Assembly: GCA_037200445.1 (NCBI GenBank)
Contig: JBBCGH010000001.1
Location: forward strand, 4,957,162 to 5,021,161
DNA length: 64,000 nucleotides
Direction of reading: 5' to 3'
From: Alphaproteobacteria bacterium
Lineage (GTDB): Bacteria > Pseudomonadota > Alphaproteobacteria > Rhizobiales > Xanthobacteraceae
This document shows positions 54,110-62,133 of this stretch, one piece after another. Both the position numbers and the translations under genes were made by a program. The notes below the pieces were generated by a model, which saw only the letters and a program-made list of their open reading frames with translations, was not told the origin of the DNA and searched no databases. The stretch's first letter is position 1. Each line of letters opens with the position of its first letter.

Positions 54110-54709
54110 TCACCGCGCCGAGCTCTCCGCCACCCGCTCCAGCTTGCGGCTCAGAAACCACGACAGCCCGAGGAACAGCGCGAGCATCACCAGCCCGACG
54201 CCTTGCGAGGCATCGCTCAGCATCTTCTCGGAGAGCTGTCCGAACGCATAGCCGGCTGAGACGACCGCGCAGGCCCACAGGCCCGCCGCGATCGCGTTGA
54301 GCACGAGGAACTTGCCCCACGGCAGCGACGACCGGCCGTAGGCGAAAGCGCCGACGCTGCGAATGCCGTTCGGATAGCGGTGAAAGAGGATCATCCAGAC
54401 GAAATGGCGGTCGGCGAGCCGCGCCACGATCTTGGCCATGCGTTCGAAGCGCGGAAAGCGAGCCGTGAGGCTCGCGCCATAGCGCCGGCCGATCCAGAAT
54501 CGGATCGCGTCGCCCACGAAACTTCCGAGCCAGCACACGAAGATGAGCGTGCCGAGGCCAAGCGCGCCGGTGCTCGCCGCGTAGCCGGCAAACAGAGTGA
54601 GCAGCAGATTGTGTGACGCCGCGAAGGCGAACATGAAGCTGTAGACCGCTTCGCCGTTCTGGCGGATCAGCTCGAGGAAGGCGGCAAGGTCGGTCGGATA
54701 CACCCCCAC
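54110..54709 (-). CDS. DedA-family membrane protein
   Basis: About 199 aa with an amphipathic N-terminus and at least four membrane segments. The family signatures are LLLTLFAGYAASTGALGLGT, WLGSFVGDAIRFWIGRRYG, the arginine-containing ILFHRYPNGIRSVGAFAYG, and FLVLNAIAAGLWACAVVSAG. DedA proteins flip or carry undecaprenyl phosphate or phospholipids and maintain proton motive force. No ATG is available; GTG codons occur at 54748, 54709 and 54703, and 54709 has GGGATGG nine bases upstream. Confidence 0.85.
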   Translation of the reverse strand: MGVYPTDLAAFLELIRQNGEAVYSFMFAFAASHNLLLTLFAGYAASTGALGLGTLIFVCWLGSFVGDAIRFWIGRRYGASLTARFPRFERMAKIVARLADRHFVWMILFHRYPNGIRSVGAFAYGRSSLPWGKFLVLNAIAAGLWACAVVSAGYAFGQLSEKMLSDASQGVGLVMLALFLGLSWFLSRKLERVAESSAR

Positions 54710-54784
54710 GCGATAGCACCATCCCGTTTGACAATCGAACCCGGACACGCGAGGTCAGCGCCAACACGGCGCGAGACCGGATCA

Positions 54785-55537
54785 ATGCCTCTCCACATCG
54801 TCACGCTCGCCGAGCGGCCGGATCTGCGCGCCGCGATCTTTGCCGACGCGACGCAGGGCTCGCTGTGGCCCGAATTCATGCGCCACGATCCGGTCGCCGA
54901 TCTCTATTTTGGCGATGCGGCGCTTAGCCGCTATCTCGATTTCGTTCTCGTGGGCCTTCAGGGCGAAGAGGTCGTGGGGCGCGCGTTCAGCGTGCCGTTC
55001 TGTTTCAACATCGAGGGCCGCACCGAATTGCCCGATGCCGGATGGGACGCGGTGATCCGCTGGGCGCACGAGGATCACCTCGCCGGGCGCAAGCCGAATG
55101 CGGTGAGCGCGCTCGAAATCAGCCTGCTGCCGCGGATGCGCGGCGGCGGCCATTCGCGCACAATGCTGGCCGCGATGAAACAGAACGCCCGCGCGCGCGG
55201 CTTTGCCGACCTCTACGCGCCGCTGCGGCCGAACCAGAAGCACCTGCAGCCGCACGTGTCGATGGCCCAGTACGTGAGCGCGCAGCGCCCCGACGGTTTG
55301 CCCGCCGATGCCTGGCTGCGGACTCACGTCCGCGACGGGGCACACGTCGTGAAGGTCGCGCCCTGCTCGATGACCATCGTCGGTACTGTCGCCGACTGGT
55401 CGCGCTGGACCGGGATGAAATTCCCGGGCTCAGGCCAGTACGCGATCGAAGGCGCGCTGACGCCGGTCAGCATCTCGCTGGAGCACGATCAGGGAATCTA
55501 CGTCGAGCCGAACGTCTGGGTGCATCATCCGCTGTGA
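54785..55537 (+). CDS. GNAT-fold acetyltransferase-like protein
   Basis: 250 aa. The middle contains an acetyl-CoA-site-like segment SLLPRMRGGGHSRTMLAAMK (R-x-x-G-x-x-x-x-L) followed by NARARGFADLYAPLRPNQKH, compatible with the GNAT fold. WRTH-type strands around RTHVRDGAHVVKVAP and WTGMKFPGSGQYAIEGALT complete the protein. It is larger than typical GNATs and its acceptor is unknown. It is divergent from the DedA gene and convergent with the hydrolase gene downstream. Confidence 0.7.
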   Translation: MPLHIVTLAERPDLRAAIFADATQGSLWPEFMRHDPVADLYFGDAALSRYLDFVLVGLQGEEVVGRAFSVPFCFNIEGRTELPDAGWDAVIRWAHEDHLAGRKPNAVSALEISLLPRMRGGGHSRTMLAAMKQNARARGFADLYAPLRPNQKHLQPHVSMAQYVSAQRPDGLPADAWLRTHVRDGAHVVKVAPCSMTIVGTVADWSRWTGMKFPGSGQYAIEGALTPVSISLEHDQGIYVEPNVWVHHPL

Positions 55538-55542
55538 TGAGG

Positions 55543-56733
55543 TCAGCGCTTCTGGCTCAACTGCCGCACTTCCCACGGCAGGATCACGTCGCGAAAGATC
55601 ACCGGGTCGGGCCATTTGCTCGTGGTGCGCCCCATATGGCCGCCGGCCGGATTGATCCAGGCTTCGCGCGGCTCGCTGCCGCTGTTGATCAGCAACGTGA
55701 GGTCGGCGATCGGCACCTGCGTGTCGCGCGTGCCGCCGACGACGAAGATCGGCGCGGCCGGCTTGCCGAGCAGCCCCTGCGCCTGCAGCGACATCTTCGG
55801 CAGATAGGCGAGCAAATCGTCCGGCGATTTCATGCCGTAGACGAACAGCGACGCGGGCAGCAGGTCGAACAGGTATTCGCGCGTGTACATGCGCTTGCGG
55901 TAGAAGTCCTGCTGGAACGTCTCGTGCACCGGCGGCGATTGCACGACTGCGCCGGCAAGCCGCGTGCTTTCGGTATGCGCGAGCTTTGCGGCCCAGTAGG
56001 CGCCGAAGCTCTGCCCATGCGCCACGATGCGGCTCTTGTCGATCTCGGGACGGGTCGCGAGATAGTCGAGCACGCGCGAATAGATCCTGTCCGCGGTCTC
56101 GCTCGCCTTCACGGGCGCCTGACCGGTGCCCGGACTGTCGACCGCGAAGAAGCCTACTCCGGCTGCGACCGCCGCCGCGTAGGTCTCGCTCACGGTTTCC
56201 TTGCGGCTGTCGAGGCCGGATATGGCCAGCACCAGCGGCACCGGCCGCGCCACGTTCGTGGCTGGCAGGCGCAGGTAGCCGACGATCTCGGTTTCCTCGA
56301 ACGGGATGCGCACCACTTCGAGCGGCGGATCGAAGGTCCTGGCATGCGCGAGGTAGGCGTCGACCGCCTTGCGATAGGCGGCGAGCTTGCCGGGCGAGGT
56401 CGGCGCGGGCCACTGGCCGAAGTAGTAGAGCCGCCACGCCTTCAGGTAGTTCGCATCCGCGTCCCTGGGATCGGACGCGGCCTTCGCCTTCTCCATGTAG
56501 CGCTCGGCGATCTTGCTCCAGCCGGCCGCCCATTCATCCGGGTCGCGGGTGTTGATCAGGGCAAGCGCATCGCGCGCGTCGTCCGGCGCGATGCCGAGTG
56601 TCGGATAGGCGCCGGTCTGGGCGCGCGCGAGGGTTTCGGTCTTGATCTCCTCGATGGTGCGGTCGGCGTTCTGGGCGGACACTGACGCACTCCACATGAG
56701 GCAAGCGAGAATAATGCTCAGGCGCCGCATCAC
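55543..56733 (-). CDS. Exported alpha/beta hydrolase (FrsA/esterase-like)
   Basis: 396 aa with a signal peptide (RRLSIILACLMWSASVSA). A helical N-terminal lid region (WSKIAERYMEKAKAASDPRD, ANYLKAWRLYYFGQWPAPTS) precedes the hydrolase core. The nucleophile is in VAHGQSFGAYWAAKL, the acid in FVVGGTRDTQVPIADL and the His in INPAGGHMGRT. The architecture resembles FrsA-type dipeptidyl/acyl hydrolases. The next gene upstream (amidohydrolase) is 18 bp away on the same strand, so they are probably cotranscribed. ATG 56730 is an equally good start. Confidence 0.87.
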   Translation of the reverse strand: MMRRLSIILACLMWSASVSAQNADRTIEEIKTETLARAQTGAYPTLGIAPDDARDALALINTRDPDEWAAGWSKIAERYMEKAKAASDPRDADANYLKAWRLYYFGQWPAPTSPGKLAAYRKAVDAYLAHARTFDPPLEVVRIPFEETEIVGYLRLPATNVARPVPLVLAISGLDSRKETVSETYAAAVAAGVGFFAVDSPGTGQAPVKASETADRIYSRVLDYLATRPEIDKSRIVAHGQSFGAYWAAKLAHTESTRLAGAVVQSPPVHETFQQDFYRKRMYTREYLFDLLPASLFVYGMKSPDDLLAYLPKMSLQAQGLLGKPAAPIFVVGGTRDTQVPIADLTLLINSGSEPREAWINPAGGHMGRTTSKWPDPVIFRDVILPWEVRQLSQKR

Positions 56734-56751
56734 GTGGCCTCCGTCTCGTGG

Positions 56752-57852
56752 TCAGCCGCTCTTCAACCCGAACAGCTTCGCGGCGTTCTCGCCGAGGATC
56801 GCGATCTTGTCCTCGTCGGAGATCGGCGCGGACATGATGTGGTCGACCGGGTGCTGCTCCCACGGGAACGGATGGTCGCTGCCGAGCATCAGCTGGCTCA
56901 CGCCGACCTGCGCAATCAGATGGCGCACCGCCTCGCCGGTGAAGACGAGCGCATCGAAGTGCATCTGGTTCAGGTATTCGGTGGGCTTCTTTCTCAGCTT
57001 GATATTCGGATTGCAGTTCATCGGCGATGCCATGCAAGCGTGGTCGCTGCGCGCCGCATAGGACGGCAGGAAGCCGCCGCCGTGCGCCGCGAGCACCTTC
57101 AGTCCCGGGAATTTGTCCATTGCGCCCTCGAAGATCAGCTTCTGCAACGCGATGGTCGTATCGAGTGGATTGCCGATGGTGTTGGAGAGCCAGCCGTTGC
57201 CCTTGTAGCGCGCGGCGAGTTGCGGCTGCGACTGCGGGTGGATGAACAGCACCGCGCCAAGCTCGTCGGCCTTCTTCAGCACGGGGTGATACTTTTCGTT
57301 CGCGAAATCATCGCCGAGAACGCTCGAGCCAACCGCCGCGCCCTTCAGGCCCTGCTTCTTCATCGCGGTTTCGAGCATATCGGCTGCAAGATCGGGCGCC
57401 TGCATCGGCAACGATGCGAACGCCGCAAACCGGTCCGGTTGCTGCGCGCAGAGCTCCGCGAGCTTCTCGTTGTTGATCTTGCAGACCGCTTCGGCGACCT
57501 CGCGGCTCTTGCCGTACCAGAACGGATTGATCGACAGGATCTCCATGTCGATCGCCATGTCGTCCATTTCCTTCAGCCGCTGTTCGACCGGGAACATCAG
57601 CTTTTCTGTCCCGAGAACCTTCGGCTGCACGTTCTCGAGCTTCTCGCCGGCGGCGTCGATCGCCTGCTGGAAGAAGCAATGCGAATGGGTGTCGATAGTC
57701 TTGATGCGCTTGCCCTTCACCATCACGGGAAGCCGCGCCGGCTGATTTGCGGCGGGGGTCTGGGCGTGTGCGGCGAACGGCAATCCGCAGCCGCAGAACA
57801 CGAGCCCCGCGAGCGAGCCGCCCTTCCTGAGAAAATCCCGGCGTGTCGTCAT
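56752..57852 (-). CDS. Tat-exported amidohydrolase family 2 protein (ACMSD-like)
   Basis: 366 aa. The N-terminus TTRRDFLRKGGSLAGLVFC is a twin-arginine signal with a possible lipobox-like VFCGCG. The metal-dependent barrel has TIDTHSHCFF, AVLFIHPQSQ, LAAHGGGFLP and the Asp in LMLGSDHPFPWE, the ligands of ACMSD-type decarboxylases/hydrolases. FDALVFTGEAVRHLIAQVG is also typical. The substrate is probably a periplasmic aromatic or cyclic acid. GGGAGGA precedes the ATG. It is upstream of the exported hydrolase gene and divergent from the aminotransferase gene. Confidence 0.9.
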   Translation of the reverse strand: MTTRRDFLRKGGSLAGLVFCGCGLPFAAHAQTPAANQPARLPVMVKGKRIKTIDTHSHCFFQQAIDAAGEKLENVQPKVLGTEKLMFPVEQRLKEMDDMAIDMEILSINPFWYGKSREVAEAVCKINNEKLAELCAQQPDRFAAFASLPMQAPDLAADMLETAMKKQGLKGAAVGSSVLGDDFANEKYHPVLKKADELGAVLFIHPQSQPQLAARYKGNGWLSNTIGNPLDTTIALQKLIFEGAMDKFPGLKVLAAHGGGFLPSYAARSDHACMASPMNCNPNIKLRKKPTEYLNQMHFDALVFTGEAVRHLIAQVGVSQLMLGSDHPFPWEQHPVDHIMSAPISDEDKIAILGENAAKLFGLKSG

Positions 57853-58002
57853 GTCGTCCTCCCTCGATTTTGTGCAACCTTTGAGCAGAGCGTAGCACAG
57901 CTTCGGGGCCATGGTGCACATGGTCCTTGCACATTGGCATTGTGAAAAATGAAGGGAGTGCTGATGCCGGTCCATGCTATGGCGTCTCACTCGGAGGAAC
58001 CC

Positions 58003-59232
58003 ATGGCTTTCGACTTCACGCCCCTGCTGCCTGCCGGACTGCCGCCCGCCGCCGTGCGCTGGCCGGGCCTTGCCAAATACAATTTCACCGGCGGCAACAA
58101 CGATGCGGATGAATTGCCGGTCGACGACCTGATCGCGGCCGCAACTGCATCGCTCAAGCGCGAGGGGCGCAATCTCGCGACCTACAATGTCGCCAACGGG
58201 CCGCAGGGCTACCGGCCGCTGCGCGAGTTCCTTGTGACCAAGCTCAAGCGCGACGCAGGGATCGATTGCACCGCTGACGACATCCTGCTGGTGTCCGGGT
58301 CGTCGCCGGGGCTCGATCTTGTCAACGGCGCCCTGCTGGCGCGCGGCGACACCGTCATTTGCGAGAAGGACAACTACCAGAGCTCGCTCACGCGCTTTGC
58401 GCGGCTGGGCGTGACGGCCATCGGCATTCCGCTCGACAAGGACGGCATGCGCATGGATGCGCTCGCTGCCGCACTCGCCGACTGCAAGGCGCGCGGCGTG
58501 CAGCCGAAGATGATCTACACCATCCCGACGGTGCAGAATCCGACCGCGACGATCATGCCCGACACGCGGCGTGCCGAGCTGCTGCGGCTTTCCGAGGAGT
58601 ACGGCGTCGCGGTGTTCGAGGACGACTGCTATTCCGACCTGATCTGGGACGGCAAGCGCCCGCCCGCGCTCTACGCGCTGAGCAAGGCGCAGAACGTGAT
58701 CCACATCGGAACATTCTCCAAGTCGATCGCGCCGGCGCTACGCGTCGGCTTTCTGGTCGCGCCGTGGACGATCATGTCGCGCATCCTGCCGCTCAAGACC
58801 GACGCGGGCTCCGGCGCGGTCGAGCAGATGCTGCTCGCCGAGTATTGCGCCCCGCATTTTGCCGCGCACCTTCCCGTCTTGCGCAAGGGCTTGCGCAAGA
58901 AGGTCGAGACGCTGATGGAGGCGCTGAACGAGCAGTTCGGCACGGCGGCCGAGTTCGAGGACCCGAAGGGCGGCATCTTCCTGTGGGTGAAGCTGCCCGA
59001 CAACGTCGACACCATGAAACTCTATCAGGCGGCGCTGAAGGAAGGCGTCGCGATCAATCCCGGCAACGAATGGTCGACCGACAAGGCGCACAGCCATTCG
59101 CGGCTGCGGCTCTGCTTCGCGAGCCCGACGCATCAGCAGATCCGCGAGGGCGTCGCGATCCTCGCCGAAGTGTGCCGCCGCGAGTTCGGCGTGCCGGCGC
59201 GCAGCGCGAATGTGGAGCGGCGGCGGGCCTGA
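58003..59232 (+). CDS. PLP-dependent aminotransferase, class I/II (ARO8/MocR-like)
   Basis: 409 aa. The N-terminus AFDFTPLLPAGLPPAAVRW leads to LATYNVANGPQGYRPLREFL, the cofactor-contact YTIPTVQNPTATIM, the Asp/Tyr pair in VFEDDCYSDLIWDG and the PLP lysine in HIGTFSKSIAPALRVGF. RLRLCFASPTHQQIREGV closes the fold. There is no DNA-binding domain, so it is an enzyme and not a MocR regulator. The start at 58003 is set by GGAGG a few bases upstream. The next gene starts two bases after its stop. Confidence 0.9.
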   Translation: MAFDFTPLLPAGLPPAAVRWPGLAKYNFTGGNNDADELPVDDLIAAATASLKREGRNLATYNVANGPQGYRPLREFLVTKLKRDAGIDCTADDILLVSGSSPGLDLVNGALLARGDTVICEKDNYQSSLTRFARLGVTAIGIPLDKDGMRMDALAAALADCKARGVQPKMIYTIPTVQNPTATIMPDTRRAELLRLSEEYGVAVFEDDCYSDLIWDGKRPPALYALSKAQNVIHIGTFSKSIAPALRVGFLVAPWTIMSRILPLKTDAGSGAVEQMLLAEYCAPHFAAHLPVLRKGLRKKVETLMEALNEQFGTAAEFEDPKGGIFLWVKLPDNVDTMKLYQAALKEGVAINPGNEWSTDKAHSHSRLRLCFASPTHQQIREGVAILAEVCRREFGVPARSANVERRRA

Positions 59233-59233
59233 C

Positions 59234-60082
59234 ATGTACGTCACCGTCAACGGCGCGCGGCTCTACGTCGATGTCGAGGGCGCAGGGCTGGTGCCGGACG
59301 GGCCGCGCATGCGGCAGAAGCCGACGCTGTTGCTGCTGCACGGCGGCCCGGGATTCGATCACACCATGTTCAAGCCGGCGTTCTCGCAGCTCGCCGACAT
59401 CGCCCAGGTGATCTACTACGACCACCGCGGTCAGGGGCGCAGTGGCGGCGCGCCGGAGAGCTGGACGCTCGCGCAATGGGGCGACGACGTGAAGAGCCTC
59501 TGCGATGCGCTCGGCATCGAGAAGCCGATCGTGTTCGGCGGCTCCTTCGGCGGCTTCGTGGCGCAGGCTTATGCGACGCGACATCCCGCGCATCCCGCGA
59601 AGCTGATCCTCGCCAGCACCTGCGCGAAGATCGTGTACCACGACATCGTCGCGGCATTCGGGCAGATCGGCGGGAAAGAAGCGCGCGATGCGGCCGAGGC
59701 TTACTGGCTCAACCCAACGATGGAGAGCCGTATCCACTACATCGCGACGTGCCTTCCATTCTACAATACGCGTGCGCCGAACGACCCCGGCGCGCTCAAG
59801 CGCGCGATCCTGAAGCACGACGTCGGGCTCGCATTCAACGGCCCGCGCAACGAACACGGCCGCATGGACTTCCGCGCCGACCTTCAGCGCGTGCAATGCC
59901 CGGTGCTGGTGATGGCGGGCGACCGCGATCCGATCATGCCGATGCCCTTGACCGAAACGATGGTTGCAAGCCTGCCGCCGCATCTCGTGCGCTTCGAGCG
60001 ATTCGAGAATTGCGGGCACGGCGTCCAGCGCGACGATCCGGAGCGGACCTTCCGCGTGTTGCGCGAGTTTATTCTCGCCTGA
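59234..60082 (+). CDS. Alpha/beta hydrolase, proline-iminopeptidase-like
   Basis: 282 aa. The oxyanion motif is LLLHGGPGFDHTMF, then YYDHRGQGRSGG, the nucleophile is in IVFGGSFGGFVAQAY, the acid in VMAGDRDPIMP and the His in FENCGHGVQRDDPE. This is the S33-like pattern of prolyl aminopeptidases and related amide hydrolases. The start at 59234 is two bases after the aminotransferase stop, which makes the pair an operon, perhaps for degradation of an amide or amino-acid derivative. The 3' end abuts the convergent CoA-transferase gene. Confidence 0.9.
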   Translation: MYVTVNGARLYVDVEGAGLVPDGPRMRQKPTLLLLHGGPGFDHTMFKPAFSQLADIAQVIYYDHRGQGRSGGAPESWTLAQWGDDVKSLCDALGIEKPIVFGGSFGGFVAQAYATRHPAHPAKLILASTCAKIVYHDIVAAFGQIGGKEARDAAEAYWLNPTMESRIHYIATCLPFYNTRAPNDPGALKRAILKHDVGLAFNGPRNEHGRMDFRADLQRVQCPVLVMAGDRDPIMPMPLTETMVASLPPHLVRFERFENCGHGVQRDDPERTFRVLREFILA

Positions 60083-61252
60083 CTACTCCGCCGCGGTCTT
60101 TGCCGGCCCGTAGCCAAGCTCGGCGAAAATCTCGTCATTGTGTTCGCCGAGCGCGGGCGGCGGCGTATCGATGCGCGGGCCGCCATGCGCGAACACGAAG
60201 GGTGACATCGGAACGCCGAACTCTCCATCCACGCCAGTCGCGCCTTCGTGGCGATGCAGGATGCCGCGCGAGGAAACCTGCGGGTCGGCCACCGCCTCGC
60301 CCATGGTGCGGACCCGGCAGGCCGGCACGTGGCGCGCCTGCAGGTATTCCTCCCACTCGTCGGCGGTGCGGGTGACCATGATCTCGGCGAGCACCTTCAT
60401 CTCGCGGTCGTGATCCGCATCGCGCTCGTCGTTGTTTGTCTTCGCCACGTCGGGGCGGCCGATCGCATTCCACAGCCGTTTCTGCTGGCGCACGTTGCTG
60501 GCGCCGAGCATCACCAGCGTGCCGTCCCTGGTGGCGAAAGCGCCGTTGGTCGCGTGATTGTGGTGGTTGCCGTGGGGCTTCGGGTGCGCACCGTTGCGCA
60601 GATAGCCGGTGAGGTGCGACGCCATCAGGATCATCGCGACGTCGAGCATCGCCATGTCGATGCGCTGGCCCTTGCCGGTCTTCTCGCGCTGGAACAGCGC
60701 GGCCGAAAGCGCGAAGGCGCCGCTCATGCCGGTCGCATAGTCGATCGCCGGCGAACCGAACTTGATCGGATTCACGTCCTTCGTCCCCGTCATCGCCATG
60801 ATGCCGGAGGTCGCCTGGATGACGTGGTCGTAGGCGGTCTGCTCGCGGCGCGGCCCGGTACGGCCGAACGCCGAAAACGACGCGTAGATCAGCCGCGGAT
60901 TGACTTTCGAGAGGTCGTCATAACCGAGGCCCAGCGCATCGAACGCGCCGGGCCGGTAGTTCTCGACGAACACGTCGGCGGTTGCGGCAAGCTTCTTCAG
61001 GATTTCGCGGCCGCGCTCGGTTTTCAGATCGAGCGTAATGGCGCGCTTGTTGGAGGCCTGCGTCAGAAAGCCGGTGCCCATGTGCCGCCGGTTCAACTCG
61101 GCATCGGTGCCGCTGATGCGGCTCTGGTCGGGATCGTTCGGGTCGTCGACCTTGATGACATCGGCACCGAGCAGCGCCAGCTGATAGGCGGCGAACGGCC
61201 CGGCCAGCACGTGCGTCACGTCGATGACGCGAATTCCCTCGAACGGACGCAT
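60083..61252 (-). CDS. Class III CoA-transferase (CaiB/BaiF family)
   Basis: 389 aa. The catalytic Asp lies in GSPAIDYATGMSGAF, with upstream DVTHVLAGPFAAYQLALLGA, VFVENYRPGAFDALGLGYDD and IYASFSAFGRTGPR. Members move CoA between carboxylic acids such as formyl/oxalyl, carnitine/crotonobetainyl or succinyl/itaconyl pairs; the partner is not evident. The start at 61252 (MRPFEGIRVI) is the family N-terminus. It is convergent with the hydrolase gene and divergent from the deaminase gene. Confidence 0.92.
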   Translation of the reverse strand: MRPFEGIRVIDVTHVLAGPFAAYQLALLGADVIKVDDPNDPDQSRISGTDAELNRRHMGTGFLTQASNKRAITLDLKTERGREILKKLAATADVFVENYRPGAFDALGLGYDDLSKVNPRLIYASFSAFGRTGPRREQTAYDHVIQATSGIMAMTGTKDVNPIKFGSPAIDYATGMSGAFALSAALFQREKTGKGQRIDMAMLDVAMILMASHLTGYLRNGAHPKPHGNHHNHATNGAFATRDGTLVMLGASNVRQQKRLWNAIGRPDVAKTNNDERDADHDREMKVLAEIMVTRTADEWEEYLQARHVPACRVRTMGEAVADPQVSSRGILHRHEGATGVDGEFGVPMSPFVFAHGGPRIDTPPPALGEHNDEIFAELGYGPAKTAAE

Positions 61253-61338
61253 GGCGCCCTCCCTTTGCGTTGCTGGCGGCAGCATGGCACGCTTTGCGTC
61301 TGAGTTGGAGAAGGTCGGGCGGCATACTCTGCTCTGTT

Positions 61339-61450
61339 CCCCTCCCCCTTGCGGGGAGGGGTTAGGGGTGGGGGTCCTTCGATGGCGGATGGTCAGCGCA
61401 TCAAACTCCGACCCCCCTCCCTAGCCCTCCCCCTCAAGGGGGGAGGGAAC
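61339..61450. repeat. CCTCCCC-type palindromic repeat pair
   Basis: CCCCTCCCCCTTGCGGGGAG with GGGTTAGGGGTGGGGG, and CCCCCCTCCCTAGCCCTCCC with CCTCAAGGGGGGAGGG: two facing hairpins around a short linker, in the gap between the CoA-transferase and deaminase genes. Confidence 0.85.
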
Positions 61451-61470
61451 ACACCGAGTTTACGGAGCCA

Positions 61471-61953
61471 ATGATGTACGACGAAAAATTCATGCGCCGC
61501 GCAATCGAGCTGTCCGCCACAGCGCTCAATATCCCTGGTGCACGCCCCTACGGCGCGGTGGTGGTGAAGGACGGCAAGATCGTCGGCGAAGGGCTGAACG
61601 AGTCGGCGAAGAAGTTCGATCCGACTTCGCATGGCGAGGTCGAGGCGGTGCGTGACGCCTGCCGCAACCTCAAGACCACCGACCTGTCAGGCTGCGAGCT
61701 CTACACCTCGTGCGAGCCGTGCTCGGTCTGCGTCTCCGCCATGATCATGGCCGGTATCAGCCGCATGTACTACGGCGCGTCGCTCAAACAGTCCGCCGGC
61801 ATCGTTCCCCCTCCGACGATGCCGCCACCGGCTTTGCTTGTCAGGGAGCAGGTTGGTCAGCCGGCGGACAAGCGGAGTATGCTGCCCGCCGAGGTGAAGC
61901 TCGGCGATGAGGCGATGGCGGTGTTGAAAACATGGGTGGTGGGACAGAAATAA
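61471..61953 (+). CDS. Nucleoside/CMP-dCMP-type deaminase family protein
   Basis: 160 aa. The zinc-site motif is TSHGEVEAV (His plus catalytic Glu) with LYTSCEPCSVCVSAM (P-C-x-x-C). GARPYGAVVVKDGKIVGEGL is the usual N-terminal strand pair. The family includes guanine deaminase and tRNA adenosine deaminase relatives. SLKQSAGIVPPPTMPPPALL is an unusual proline-rich insert near the C-terminus. GGAG lies before the ATG. It stands alone. Confidence 0.88.
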   Translation: MMYDEKFMRRAIELSATALNIPGARPYGAVVVKDGKIVGEGLNESAKKFDPTSHGEVEAVRDACRNLKTTDLSGCELYTSCEPCSVCVSAMIMAGISRMYYGASLKQSAGIVPPPTMPPPALLVREQVGQPADKRSMLPAEVKLGDEAMAVLKTWVVGQK

Positions 61954-61975
61954 GAACGCTGCGCCGCGCACTCCG

Positions 61976-62127
61976 CTGTCATCCCGGAACCTGCGAAGCG
62001 GCTATCCGGGATCCAGTAAACACCGACCGAGCTAAATCGCGCCGACCGCGTTTACTGGATCCCGGGTCTCGCCATAGCGCGTCGCTGACGCGCGCAAACG
62101 CGCCTATGGCTCGCCCGGGATGACATC
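61976..62127. repeat. REP-type double palindrome
   Basis: CTGTCATCCCGGAACCTGCG, with ATCCGGGATCCAGTAAAC and later GTTTACTGGATCCCGGGTCT and CGCCCGGGATGACA. Two hairpins face each other across a core with GCGCGTCGCTGACGCGC. It separates the deaminase and oxidoreductase genes, which are convergent. Confidence 0.88.
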
Positions 62128-62133
62128 CCCGCC

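Noticed and set aside
60248-61303. A 351-codon plus-strand frame opposite the CoA-transferase gene
   Set aside because: The minus strand has the full CaiB/BaiF motif set, including the catalytic Asp. The plus-strand translation has no recognisable domain.
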